DNA from: Nostoc sp. NMS7
Lineage (GTDB): Bacteria > Cyanobacteriota > Cyanobacteriia > Cyanobacteriales > Nostocaceae
Reading direction: 5' to 3'
Assembly: GCF_017115085.1 (NCBI RefSeq)
Contig: NZ_JABXKJ010000258.1
Coordinates: 1-50,677, forward strand
DNA: 50,677 nt
Below are positions 9,095-18,401 of this stretch, in pieces. Within the stretch, counting starts at the first letter, position 1; every line of letters begins with the position of its first letter. The translations under genes were made by a program, and so were the position numbers. The notes under the pieces were generated by a model. It made no database searches, was not told the DNA's origin, and saw only the letters and a list, made by a program, of their open reading frames with translations.

Positions 9095-9173
9095 GTTAGG
9101 AGTTAGGAGTTAGGAGTTAGGGGTTAAGAATAAAAATTTAAAACTCATAACTTTCAACTTATAACTCCTAACT
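9095..9173. repeat. GTTAGGA heptamer repeats with hairpin between psaA and psaB
   Basis: Four tandem heptamers (GTTAGGA three times, then GTTAGGG) occupy 9095-9122. A reverse-complement arm AACTCCTAACT follows at 9163-9173, so the transcript can fold into a stem of about 11 base pairs. Such short tandem repeats are common between Nostoc genes. Here the element sits inside the presumed psaAB transcript. Confidence 0.75.
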
Positions 9174-9221
9174 ATCCCAGCTGGTACTTGATGGCTAAAG
9201 GTCAGAGGATTTGTTTAACCT

Positions 9222-11453
9222 ATGGCGACAAAATTTCCCAAATTTAGCCAGGATCTCGCACAGGACCCGACGACTCGTCGGATATGGTATGCGATCGCTA
9301 CAGGCAACGATTTTGAAACCCATGATGGCATGACGGAAGAAAATCTTTACCAAAAGATTTTCGCAACTCACTTCGGTCACTTGGCAATCATCTTCCTGTG
9401 GGCATCCAGCCTCCTGTTCCACGTAGCCTGGCAAGGTAACTTTGAACAGTGGATTAAAGATCCCCTTCATATCCGTCCCATCGCCCATGCGATTTGGGAC
9501 CCCCACTTCGGTAAACCAGCGATCGAAGCTTTTACCCAAGCTGGCGCTAGCAATCCGGTAAACATTACCTACTCTGGTCTCTACCATTGGTGGTATACCA
9601 TCGGAATGCGGACGAACGGTGAACTGTACAACGGTTCAGTGTTCTTGCTGTTATTCGCAGCTGTATTCTTGTTTGCTGGCTGGCTGCACTTGCAACCCAA
9701 GTACCGTCCAAGCTTGGCATGGTTTAAGAGCGCTGAACATCGCCTAAACCACCACCTAGCAGGTTTGTTTGGTGTTAGTTCTTTAGCTTGGGCAGGTCAC
9801 TTAATTCACGTTGCTATCCCCGAAGCTCGCGGACAGCACGTAGGTTGGGATAACTTCCTAAGTACCCCACCCCACCCAGCCGGTTTGACACCATTCTTTA
9901 CAGGCAACTGGGCTGTTTACGCTCAAAACCCAGACACTCCTGGACATATCTTCAGCACATCCGAAGGTGCAGGAACTGCAATTCTGACTTTCTTGGGTGG
10001 CTTCCATCCTCAGACAGAAGCTTTGTGGCTGACTGACATAGCTCATCACCACCTAGCGATCGCAGTTATCTTCATCATTGCTGGTCACCAATACCGGACT
10101 AACTTCGGAATTGGTCACAGCATCAAAGACATGCTGAACTCCAAAGCTGGGTTAGTTCCCGGTACTAAGAGTGAAGGTCAGTTTAACCTGCCTCACCAAG
10201 GGTTGTACGACACCTACAACAACTCCCTGCACTTCCAGTTGGGTATTCACCTAGCTGCTCTGGGAACCATCACCTCTCTGGTAGCGCAGCACATGTACGC
10301 CATGCCTTCCTACGCATTTATTGCGAAGGACTACACAACTCAGGCAGCGTTGTACACGCATCACCAGTATATTGCTGGATTCCTGATACTTGGTGCTTTT
10401 GCTCACGGAGCAATATTCTGGGTACGTGATTACGACCCAGAACAAAATAAGGGCAACGTGCTTGAGCGCGTACTTCAGCACAAAGAAGCGATTATTTCCC
10501 ACCTTAGCTGGGTATCCCTTTTCTTGGGCTTCCACACCCTGAGTTTATATGTCCACAACGACGTAGTGGTTGCTTTCGGCACTCCTGAAAAGCAAATCCT
10601 AATTGAGCCAGTGTTTGCTCAATTCGTCCAAGCTGCTAACGGTAAAGTACTGTACGGTTTAGACACCTTGCTATCTAACCCAGATAGTATTGCTTACACA
10701 GCATGGCCCAACTACGCTAACGTTTGGTTGCCAGGCTGGTTAGATGCCATCAATGCTGGTACTAACTCCCTGTTCTTGACAATTGGCCCTGGTGACTTCT
10801 TGGTACACCATGCGATCGCTTTAGGTCTGCACACCACCACCTTGATCTTGGTCAAAGGTGCTTTGGATGCCCGTGGTTCTAAGCTGATGCCCGATAAAAA
10901 GGACTTCGGCTATGCCTTCCCTTGCGATGGTCCCGGTCGTGGCGGTACTTGCGACATCTCAGCATGGGATTCCTTCTACCTCGCTACATTCTGGATGCTC
11001 AATACCCTTGGTTGGGTTACTTTCTACTGGCATTGGAAGCATCTAGGTATTTGGCAAGGCAACGTAGCTCAGTTCAATGAGAACTCTACATATCTCATGG
11101 GCTGGTTCCGCGATTACCTCTGGGCTAACTCTGCTCAGTTGATTAACGGTTACAACCCCTACGGTGTGAATAACCTGTCTGTCTGGGCTTGGATGTTCTT
11201 GTTTGGACACCTAGTTTGGGCTACTGGTTTCATGTTCTTAATCTCCTGGAGAGGTTACTGGCAAGAGTTGATTGAAACCCTTGTTTGGGCACACGAACGC
11301 ACTCCTCTAGCTAACCTAGTTCGCTGGAAAGATAAGCCCGTGGCTCTGTCCATTGTTCAAGGTCGTGTAGTTGGTCTAGCTCACTTCACTGTTGGCTACA
11401 TCGTGACTTACGCCGCCTTCTTGATTGCTTCTACTGCTGGTAAGTTCGGTTAA
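9222..11453 (+). CDS. psaB: Photosystem I P700 apoprotein A2
   Basis: The 743-residue product is PsaB, the partner of PsaA in the Photosystem I core heterodimer. It carries the second half of the FX 4Fe-4S site: FPCDGPGRGGTC with cysteines 568 and 577, followed by DISAWDSFYLA. The N-terminus (MATKFPKFSQDLAQDPTTRR) is typical of PsaB. His-rich membrane helices such as HHHLAIAVIFIIAGHQYRTNFGIGHS are seen. Length agrees with the family. A possible ribosome binding site (AGAGGA, about 9204-9209) lies rather far upstream. The gene ends 23 bases before a strong hairpin terminator, which marks the end of the psaAB operon. Confidence 0.99.
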   Translation: MATKFPKFSQDLAQDPTTRRIWYAIATGNDFETHDGMTEENLYQKIFATHFGHLAIIFLWASSLLFHVAWQGNFEQWIKDPLHIRPIAHAIWDPHFGKPAIEAFTQAGASNPVNITYSGLYHWWYTIGMRTNGELYNGSVFLLLFAAVFLFAGWLHLQPKYRPSLAWFKSAEHRLNHHLAGLFGVSSLAWAGHLIHVAIPEARGQHVGWDNFLSTPPHPAGLTPFFTGNWAVYAQNPDTPGHIFSTSEGAGTAILTFLGGFHPQTEALWLTDIAHHHLAIAVIFIIAGHQYRTNFGIGHSIKDMLNSKAGLVPGTKSEGQFNLPHQGLYDTYNNSLHFQLGIHLAALGTITSLVAQHMYAMPSYAFIAKDYTTQAALYTHHQYIAGFLILGAFAHGAIFWVRDYDPEQNKGNVLERVLQHKEAIISHLSWVSLFLGFHTLSLYVHNDVVVAFGTPEKQILIEPVFAQFVQAANGKVLYGLDTLLSNPDSIAYTAWPNYANVWLPGWLDAINAGTNSLFLTIGPGDFLVHHAIALGLHTTTLILVKGALDARGSKLMPDKKDFGYAFPCDGPGRGGTCDISAWDSFYLATFWMLNTLGWVTFYWHWKHLGIWQGNVAQFNENSTYLMGWFRDYLWANSAQLINGYNPYGVNNLSVWAWMFLFGHLVWATGFMFLISWRGYWQELIETLVWAHERTPLANLVRWKDKPVALSIVQGRVVGLAHFTVGYIVTYAAFLIASTAGKFG

Positions 11454-11476
11454 CTCGGCTGCTAGTTTTGTAGATA

Positions 11477-11520
11477 AGTAATAAAAATCCCCTGCCGCAA
11501 GGTGGGGGATTTTTATTACT
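11477..11520 (+). terminator. Rho-independent terminator of psaAB
   Basis: A perfect 16-base inverted repeat: left arm 11477-11492 (AGTAATAAAAATCCCC) and right arm 11505-11520, with a 12-base loop. The stem has a G+C core flanked by A and T runs, so it could work from either strand. Confidence 0.92.
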
Positions 11521-11601
11521 AAGTCTCATAAATGACTACACACAACATTTGGTCTAGTTCGTTACATTAATAAAAGAAGATACGAGCTTTGTATAAACAT
11601 T

Positions 11602-13443
11602 ATGACTATGCAGCCTGAAAGTACATCATTAGGAGATTTGTTTTGCCGTCGAATTCCTTTTAAAGTACCAAAATATCAAAGAGCTTTTGATTGGGAGCAA
11701 GAAGAAATTGATGATTTTATTAAAGATTTACTGGTGCTATATAATGCAAGAAAAATTAATCCTAGTCAGCCAAGAAAACATTTCTTTGGTGGCTTAGTAA
11801 GCATAAAACAGCATATACCCAACAGTTATACAGGAAATCTTTATGATTTGGTTGATGGCCAGCAAAGGCTAGCAACTTTCACAATGACAATTGCTTCCCT
11901 TGTTAAGGCATTCGAGTCACTTGCTAATGAAGCTAAAGTTGAAAAAGATACAGAAATCTCGCAAGCAGCTCAATCTTATGCGAGTACAACAAGAGATGAA
12001 TATTTAGAATACAAAGAAGTAATAAATAACCAATTACAGCCGCGTCTTCGCCTTACTCTCTCAAAAGCCGATAATGTCTTTTTTGAAGACTTGATAAATG
12101 GTCGCAGTCCTAAAGGCTCACGAGATTCTCATAAAAAATTGCAATTTGCATGGGATTCTATTAGAACAAATCTTATTGCTAAAATCCTGAATGATATTAG
12201 TAAATCTAGCGTCTCTGATAAACTTAATTCTCTTCTACAATTACGAAAATCTGTTATAGAGGACTGTTATGTAATTTATATCGTTAGTGAGGATAGAAGT
12301 GAAGCTTACAGGTTATTTGCCGTACTAAATGATAGAGGCAGAGAGTTGAGTGATGGAAATAAGCTTCGTTCAGATACTCTTGAATTACTAGAAAAACACG
12401 AGAGAGAACAAATACTTGCAGAAGATAACTGGGACACAATACTTAGCTATCCAGCAACATAAGTGGAGCAATTCTTTAGAAATTACTATGCATCTCATCA
12501 GGGTAAGGGTGCAGCCAAGAGAAATTTAGCAGATACATTTCGAGATGATATATTTAAGTTTCCACCCGGAATTCTTTTAGAGATTGCTGAAACTGAAGAA
12601 GCTAAAAAACTATCTGATACTATTTGTGATATAAAAAATGAGCAACAAGTTTTTATAGAAATATCAGAACGGCGGTGGCCTTATCGAGATGCGACTGCCT
12701 CTGATTGGCAACAGGAAAGACTACAACGGTTAATAAAAGTATTAAGGCATACACTTTGTATACCACTTTTACTTAGTGGATACCATTGTCTTTCGGAAAG
12801 GGAATTTATAGAAATTATAGACATTCTAGAACGCTTTGCTTTTCGCTACATTACTATTGTAGGAGGGCACGCTGAAAAAATATCTACAATATATTATGAC
12901 CATGCAAAGTTGATTAGACAAGCACCGCAAGAATATAAAATTCCTACCTTAAGAAATGAATTAAAAGCAGTACAGGAAAAGTATGCTCCTGATGAAACTT
13001 TTGAATCTCTATTAATACAAAAATTAAGTTATCAAGATAATTCTTCCAAAAAGATAATTATTAGACACTTTTTAACTACATTAGAGGATCATTTTGAATG
13101 GTACTCTAATGGTGCTAATGGTAAAGCAAAACCAAATGAAATAAGTATTTTTGATCTAAGCAAAGTTACCATAGAGCATATATATCCGCACAATGCTAGC
13201 AGTGCTTCGGTAATGGAAGACCTTGAATTGTTGAAGAATGACATTGGGAATCTATCTTTTTGGCCGGGACGTAACAATAATAGTGCAGGTAATAAGTCAT
13301 TTGCTGAGAAGAAAAGTCTTTACGAACAGTCAAATGTAACACTCAATCGAGAACTAGCAAAATTTCCGGACTGGGATGAGCAAAACTTCCAACAAAGAAG
13401 AAATAAATTACTAAAGATGGCGAAAAAGATTTTTACTGTTTAA
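11602..13443 (+). pseudogene. GmrSD-like DUF262/DUF1524 protein, interrupted by an in-frame stop
   Basis: Two frames, 11602-12462 (286 codons) and 12463-13443 (326 codons), are in the same phase and abut exactly at a TAA (12460-12462). The first carries the DUF262 nucleotide-hydrolysis motif DGQQR (residues 85-89, in YDLVDGQQRLATF). The second carries the DUF1524 HNH-type nuclease motif EHIYPHN (its residues 238-244) and GNLSFWPGRNNNSAGNKSF. Intact GmrSD proteins, which are modification-dependent (type IV) restriction enzymes, have both in one chain or a pair. The second frame would need to start at a GTG right after the stop, with no ribosome binding site. A nonsense mutation of a Gln, Lys or Glu codon is the simplest reading; a sequencing error is possible. 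The gene is visibly richer in A+T than psaB, suggesting acquisition. Confidence 0.8.
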
Positions 13444-13799
13444 ATATGAGTCAGCTAGCATACATCAGCTATTTAAGTTTTTAGGACATTGCCCAGAATG
13501 ATAAAGCCTTAACTTTCTTGAATAACAAGGAAATCTTCTATACACGCTTCGAGGCGGAGAACCTATCATAGCGTTTCCAAACTTTAAAACTTGCATAATG
13601 TAAAGCTTGTTATGAAGCTAGTGAAAACCGCGATCGCCTAAAATTAATCTTTAGTTGTCAGCAGTCAAAATATGGAAGAACTGCAAATCTCAGAAATAGA
13701 AGCTACCTTTACAGCGCTTGTTAAGCAATGGCGTCAGACAATTTTGGATTTTGGATTTTAGATTTTAGATTGACCCCATGCCGGTAGGCAAAGAGGCTA
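13444..13799. other. Intergenic region without a supported gene
   Basis: A 356-base gap between the DUF262 gene and dgcN. It holds one HIP1 octamer near 13631 and a run of ATTTTGGATTTTAG words at 13739-13771. A 29-codon frame begins at the ATG at 13672 and runs into that repeat; it could be the stump of a lost gene but is too short to call. Confidence 0.5.
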
Positions 13800-14846
13800 C
13801 TAATTATTCATCACTGCATCCAATAGCACATTGGCATCAAAGCGCACGACATCGGTGCAAGGTAGCCCAGTTTCTGCTATTATTTGAGCGATCGCATCCT
13901 CAGCCGCAGATTCATCTAGATGGGCTGTGTTAAGTGCTATACCTACTACAGAAACACTTGCAAAGGCACCACCAGCACTAGCGACAGTTTCATAAAGCCG
14001 GATTACCTCTGGTAAAGGTGGAATTAGTACATGAGGATGATTACGTATATGAACTTGTCCCGCCCGATGTACCAACACCAGTTGGCTTGGTTGCGAACCA
14101 CGAATTAGGGGTAAAGTTGCTGTTGAACCAGGGTGTAGCAGTGAACCTTGTCCTTCAATGTGCAAGATGTCGTAGTTTTTACCATAGCGCATGACTATTT
14201 GTTCCACAGCACCGGCGGCAAAGTCTACTCGCACAGCATCTAAAGCCACGCCGTCCCCTTCTAACATCACCCCAGTTTGACCGGTGGCGAGGAATTTAGA
14301 ACGCCAGCCCCGTAATTTTGATGCCCAATGTAACTCTAGGCTAGTTGACATTTTACCGATCGCCATATCGGTTCCTACTGTCAACACCCGCCGACAGGGA
14401 AGGGTGCGTGCTATTCCACTAGCAATACTTATATTAGCTGGCTCTTTCCGTACATCCCAAATCAATTGTCCTGGTTTGAGTAGTGCATTTAACTCCGGGA
14501 TGTTTGCCATTGGTGTATGTAAACCATTCACCAGCGACATCCCAGCTTCTAGAGCGTCTTTGATTTCATGCCAGTAATCATCTGGTATGACACCACCTGC
14601 TGGGGCAATGCCAATTACCAAAACTTCCGGCTTGTATTCCAAGGCTGCGGCTACCGATGCCACAATTGGCACATCACGCTTGATGCCTGTTAATTCTGGT
14701 AGGGATTTGCCAGCAGACTCGCGATCGATTACGGCTACGATTGGGGCTTCACTATAACGTAAAATTGCTAGCCCGGTTTTGCCGTGAGACCCGCTAATCT
14801 GCTCATGAAGTAAGATAGCTACTCGTTGATTAAGTGGTAGACGCAC
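13800..14846 (-). CDS. DUF1611 protein, DgcN-like N-acetyl-glutamate deacetylase
   Basis: The 348-residue protein is a DUF1611 member. It has a Rossmann-like N-terminal part (residues 1-150) and a C-terminal P-loop-like domain with GTDMAIGKMS at residues 158-167, followed by FLATGQTGVMLEGDGVALDAVRVDFAAGA and HIEGQGSLLHPG, all strongly conserved in the family. In D-glutamate-using bacteria the DUF1611 protein DgcN works with the enolase-superfamily protein DgcA to convert N-acetyl-D-glutamate to L-glutamate. Its reading frame overlaps the 3' end of the upstream DgcA-like gene by 17 bases, which implies translational coupling. That pairing is the main support for the DgcN assignment; the substrate here is inferred. 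Confidence 0.75.
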   Translation of the reverse strand: MRLPLNQRVAILLHEQISGSHGKTGLAILRYSEAPIVAVIDRESAGKSLPELTGIKRDVPIVASVAAALEYKPEVLVIGIAPAGGVIPDDYWHEIKDALEAGMSLVNGLHTPMANIPELNALLKPGQLIWDVRKEPANISIASGIARTLPCRRVLTVGTDMAIGKMSTSLELHWASKLRGWRSKFLATGQTGVMLEGDGVALDAVRVDFAAGAVEQIVMRYGKNYDILHIEGQGSLLHPGSTATLPLIRGSQPSQLVLVHRAGQVHIRNHPHVLIPPLPEVIRLYETVASAGGAFASVSVVGIALNTAHLDESAAEDAIAQIIAETGLPCTDVVRFDANVLLDAVMNN

Positions 14847-15882
14847 TCTGTTGTACTCCCAAACCTGGTAAATCGTTTGGCAAAACTCTCCCTTGTTTTA
14901 GCAATGCACCCGTAAAGGGATCATCAATTAAGTTAAGGTGACTGTCTAAATCTAAATAATCAGCTAGTGGTGCTAGCTGTAATGCTGCTGTATTAGCTAG
15001 CGAACTGTCAGAATAGCAACCGAACATTACTTGTAACTGATATGCTCGTGCTGTATGTACCATTCGCATTGCCTCCGTTAGTCCCCCAGATTTCATTAGT
15101 TTGATATTAATACCATCCACATAATTTGCCAAATGGGGAATATCGGAACTTGTGAAACAACTTTCATCGACAAAGATCGGCATGGGAGAGGCTTCTTTGA
15201 GTTTTGCTAAACTTGGTTCCTGCCCCCGTGGCAATGGCTGTTCTACATACTTTATACCTAAATCAGCCAGCCAATTGCACATAGCGATCGCATCTGATAA
15301 ACTCCAACCCCCATTGGCATCAACAAATAATTCTGGTAATGGTGCTTCTTCTCGCACTGCTAATAGCATTTTTTTATCTGCATCTATGCCATCGGGACTA
15401 CCTAACTTCACCTTGAAAAGGCAGACATCGGTAAATTGTAACCAGTCTCGCGCTCTTGCCCTGGCAGCTTCAGGCGAATTAATCCCAATTGTGACAGAAG
15501 TCGGGACTATTTGATTGCGATCGAGTCCCCAAATTTGCCACAAGGGTAATCCGACGCGCTTACCGAGCCAGTCGTGCATTGCTATATCCAAGGCAGCTCT
15601 TGCAGCAGAAGGAATCTGGTTTTGTGTTAAAACTTGCTCAATTTGTTGTCGTTGTAAGGGGCTGAATCTTTGCAACAGTGGCACCACTTGCTCTAAAGCA
15701 TCTTTGATTTTATCAGTTGATTGCCGATGATTACCCACACCGAATGGCGATGCTTCCCCCCAGCCTTCGATGCCATCGTATGACATCCGCACCCATACAT
15801 TCGTTGTCTGTGCCGTTGTACCGCGACTAATGGTCAACGGAAATCTCTTGTTGACTGTAAATAAGTTTACATTTATTTGCAT
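14830..15882 (-). CDS. Enolase-superfamily dipeptide epimerase / DgcA-like racemase
   Basis: The 350-residue protein belongs to the muconate-lactonizing subgroup of the enolase superfamily, close to L-Ala-D/L-Glu epimerases. The catalytic parts are visible in order: FKVKLG (Lys157 and Lys159), metal ligands Asp188 (VDANGGW), Glu214 (VEQPLP) and Asp239 (VDESCF), and the second acid-base lysine in INIKLMKSGG (Lys264). It removes and re-adds the alpha proton of an amino acid. Two readings compete: epimerase of L-Ala-D-Glu from peptidoglycan recycling, or N-acetyl-D-glutamate racemase (DgcA). The overlapping downstream DUF1611 gene favours the second. The promoter should lie in the 139-base divergent space before the NUDIX gene. 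Confidence 0.82.
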   Translation of the reverse strand: MQINVNLFTVNKRFPLTISRGTTAQTTNVWVRMSYDGIEGWGEASPFGVGNHRQSTDKIKDALEQVVPLLQRFSPLQRQQIEQVLTQNQIPSAARAALDIAMHDWLGKRVGLPLWQIWGLDRNQIVPTSVTIGINSPEAARARARDWLQFTDVCLFKVKLGSPDGIDADKKMLLAVREEAPLPELFVDANGGWSLSDAIAMCNWLADLGIKYVEQPLPRGQEPSLAKLKEASPMPIFVDESCFTSSDIPHLANYVDGINIKLMKSGGLTEAMRMVHTARAYQLQVMFGCYSDSSLANTAALQLAPLADYLDLDSHLNLIDDPFTGALLKQGRVLPNDLPGLGVQQSASTT

Positions 15883-16021
15883 ATTTATTCCGCATATTAT
15901 GTTATGACAAAAGTCAGTGTAAGTTCAAAATTTAGATTATCGGACGTATCCGTTATACTTTTTTACATTCACTGCTTGATTCCTAAACTTTTTATCCAAA
16001 ATTTTATTTGTTACTTAATTT

Positions 16022-16576
16022 ATGACCAAGTTAAAAAAATGGAAAACTTTAAAATCAAAAATGGTCTTAGATCATTACTGGTGTAAGATCAGGCAAGATG
16101 AAATAGAACTGCCCAATGGTCAAATTATCGATGATTATTTTGTCAGCATTAAGCCTGACGTTGCAATGGTTTTACCTATAACTAGTAGTAGAGAAGTTAT
16201 TTTTGTCCGGCAATATAGACACGCTGTAGGTGAATTTTTCTTAGAACTGCCAGCAGGTAATTTTGATCCCATAAAAGAGAGTGCAGAAGTAGCAGCAATT
16301 AGAGAACTGACCGAAGAAACTGGTTATATTCCCCAAGAATTTAGAAAAATCGGAACTCTATACGATAAGCCGAGTAAAGATACCAATCAAATACATTTAT
16401 TTTTAGCAGAGAATGTGAGCAAAGTTGGAGAGCAACAACTAGATATTACAGAAGAGATTGAAGTTGTATTAATTCCCCTAAAATCAGTTTTAGAGAAAAT
16501 TATTCAGAGAGAAATTTCTGTTGCGGGAACTGTAGCAGCTCTCTTGTTAGGTTTAAATTTTATAACTTATCAATAA
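16022..16576 (+). CDS. NUDIX hydrolase, ADP-ribose pyrophosphatase-like
   Basis: The 184-residue protein has the domain layout of ADP-ribose/nucleotide-sugar pyrophosphatases: an N-terminal beta segment (ending VIFVRQYRHAVGEFFLELPAGNF), then the Nudix box ending RELTEETGY. The box has one more residue than usual between its Gly and first Glu (GNFDPIKE), but the metal-binding REx2EE core is intact. Such enzymes cleave X-linked nucleoside diphosphates, typically ADP-ribose to AMP and ribose 5-phosphate. The ATG at 16022 gives a normal-length protein. The TIR gene follows after 17 bases on the same strand. A TIR protein can make ADP-ribose from NAD, so the two may be functionally linked; that link is my inference. 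Confidence 0.85.
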   Translation: MTKLKKWKTLKSKMVLDHYWCKIRQDEIELPNGQIIDDYFVSIKPDVAMVLPITSSREVIFVRQYRHAVGEFFLELPAGNFDPIKESAEVAAIRELTEETGYIPQEFRKIGTLYDKPSKDTNQIHLFLAENVSKVGEQQLDITEEIEVVLIPLKSVLEKIIQREISVAGTVAALLLGLNFITYQ

Positions 16577-16593
16577 TTTAAGGGCTAATTCTT

Positions 16594-17928
16594 ATGTTTG
16601 TCTTTACAGTAACTTCTGATACTTTCCTCAAAGCTCATCCAAGTGAGTTAGAGGAACTAGCTGAATATGAAAAACTTCTCATTCAAGTCAAAAGTGTCTT
16701 GGAGGTTATTTCTTATGCTGAGGAGGAAGAATATTACAGAATTACCTTGAAAAACTCTATTAAGGGCAAAGATATATGGTTTGTCCGTAAGAAGTATATT
16801 AAGATATCTGTCTTACAAGATTTATCTGAATATACAGCTCAACCACCACCGTCGACTCAAGGCTCTCGAAGCTTTCCAGAGAAGGAGCTAGACTCTATAA
16901 TAAACTCAGAAAATATTCGTGAAGGTCTTGAATCCAGTCTAAACGTAGGAGTAGGTAGTGTATTTAGGCCAAGTCTTCCAGAGTTTAAGTCGCTTTGGGA
17001 TAGGATCGAGGTTGAAGAAGAAGAAGTTATTAAGCGGTTTAAAACGCAGCTACAAGAAACCCCAACTATTCAAGAACGATCTTCACAACCTGCTGATATA
17101 ACGAAAGATTTGGTAGATTGCAGTGTGTTCAGTCCTTCTTCTGTAACTCCAGACGATATGTTCCTCGTCCAAGTCTTTGTTCATCTTCCTGAACAAGTTG
17201 AATTGGCCAAACACTATGCTCAACAATTTGATCCTGATGCTAAACAGTTAGGAGCGAAAAGTTTAGGAGTACCTATTCAACGGGGAAGTGAACTCACTTT
17301 TAACCTGTCCATTCCAAAACTAGAAGTGGACGATCCGATTCAACAGTTGAGTTGGAATGGTAGAGCAGATTCTATTCAATTTGGAGTAACGGTTCCTGCT
17401 GATATCACTCAGAAAACAGTCATTGGAACTGTTACTGTTAGCCAAAACACGATTCCCCTCGGTCATCTAAAATTCAAGCTATCGATTATTCCTTCTGCGT
17501 CTTCTACATCCAAAAACCCTCAGCTAGTAGGAGAAGTTGCTCGACATTATACAAAAGCATTCGTCTCTTACTCTTCTAAAGATCGCACAGAAGTTCTTAA
17601 AAGGGTGCAGGGACTTGTCGTAAGTGGCATTACAATTTTTCAAGATATCCTTAATTTAGAACCTGGCGATCGCTGGGAGCAAGAACTTTATCGCCACATT
17701 GATCAGTGCGATCTGTTTCTACTATTTTGGTCTACTGCTGCGAAAGAATCGCCGTGGGTGCTTAAAGAAGTATTGTATGCCCTTGAGCGACAAGGATCTG
17801 ACGGATTGCGTTCCCCCGAAATTATTCCTGTAATCATTGAAGGCCCACCGCTTGTTCCTCCACCTTCTGAATTGCAGAATCTGCATTTTAATGACAAACT
17901 TCTTTACTTAATGGCGATATCTAAATAG
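16594..17928 (+). CDS. TIR-domain protein with SH3-like N-terminus
   Basis: The 444-residue protein shows three parts. Residues 1-75 (TFLKAHPSELEEL to WFVRKKYIKIS) resemble the SH3-like domain often fused to cyanobacterial envelope and hydrolase proteins. Residues about 175-300 form a beta-rich domain (DDMFLVQVFVHLPEQ to IPLGHLKFKLSII) often seen ahead of TIR domains in bacteria; I do not know its function. Residues 319-444 are the TIR domain: KAFVSYSSKDR, FQDILNLEPGDRWEQELYRHID, and SPWVLKEVLYAL, where Glu392 is the expected NADase glutamate. No membrane segment is seen. It probably follows the NUDIX gene in one transcript. A role in antiviral signalling or cell-death control is plausible, not shown. 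Confidence 0.85.
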   Translation: MFVFTVTSDTFLKAHPSELEELAEYEKLLIQVKSVLEVISYAEEEEYYRITLKNSIKGKDIWFVRKKYIKISVLQDLSEYTAQPPPSTQGSRSFPEKELDSIINSENIREGLESSLNVGVGSVFRPSLPEFKSLWDRIEVEEEEVIKRFKTQLQETPTIQERSSQPADITKDLVDCSVFSPSSVTPDDMFLVQVFVHLPEQVELAKHYAQQFDPDAKQLGAKSLGVPIQRGSELTFNLSIPKLEVDDPIQQLSWNGRADSIQFGVTVPADITQKTVIGTVTVSQNTIPLGHLKFKLSIIPSASSTSKNPQLVGEVARHYTKAFVSYSSKDRTEVLKRVQGLVVSGITIFQDILNLEPGDRWEQELYRHIDQCDLFLLFWSTAAKESPWVLKEVLYALERQGSDGLRSPEIIPVIIEGPPLVPPPSELQNLHFNDKLLYLMAISK

Positions 17929-18401
17929 CAGACAGCGATCGCCACAATATCGGAAATTAAGTAGCTGAAGTAGCGATCGCCACGGTTTTCTAAGCTAGAA
18001 TACCAAAGCTAAAATAGTGCATTAGACGTAGGTTGGGTGAAGCGGAGCGCAACCCAACTGATTATCAGGATGTTGGGTTACGCAAAGCCTCCAACGCCAC
18101 TTGCTACAACGCGGGAAACCCACGCAACGCAGTGGCTCCCCAACCGACAATTTTTTTGCAACATTCTACCCAAGAGCGGCTACTACAAGACTACCGAGAT
18201 TTTTTCAGAAATCAAATATGATTTCTATATTGGATCACTAATATTATTTTAAGATCATATTTTTTCGTGATTAAGGTATATTTAATTACTACTTTTGATG
18301 AAGTATTAAAATGGTTGAATCAATCTTTGGAGAGAGGATTTATACCAACTAAATTTTCTATATTCTAGAGAGCAGATAGTAAAACTTAAGGAAATAGAAT
18401 A
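17929..18401. repeat. Repeat-rich intergenic region with a 44-bp direct repeat and GTTGGGT palindromes
   Basis: Positions 17965-18008 are identical to 19417-19460 (44 bases, including a HIP1 site). From 18031 to about 18145 there are GGTTGGGTGAAGCGGAGCGC / GCGCAACCCAAC and GTTGGGTTACGC words that fold back on each other, a common cyanobacterial interspersed palindrome. Two 60-70 codon frames that cross it (18033-18252) are by-products of the repeat. The remaining A+T-rich stretch up to 18401 presumably holds the promoter of the PRC-barrel gene. Confidence 0.75.

Noticed and set aside
13672..13761. 29-codon plus-strand frame with normal-looking composition
   Set aside because: Too short, runs into an ATTTTGGATTTTAG repeat, no recognised family; may be a gene stump but cannot be supported.
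15877..16086. 69-codon plus-strand frame overlapping the NUDIX start
   Set aside because: Out of frame with the NUDIX gene, A+T-rich promoter DNA, no domain.
18033..18252. Two overlapping 60-70 codon frames
   Set aside because: They are translations of the GTTGGGT palindromic repeat.
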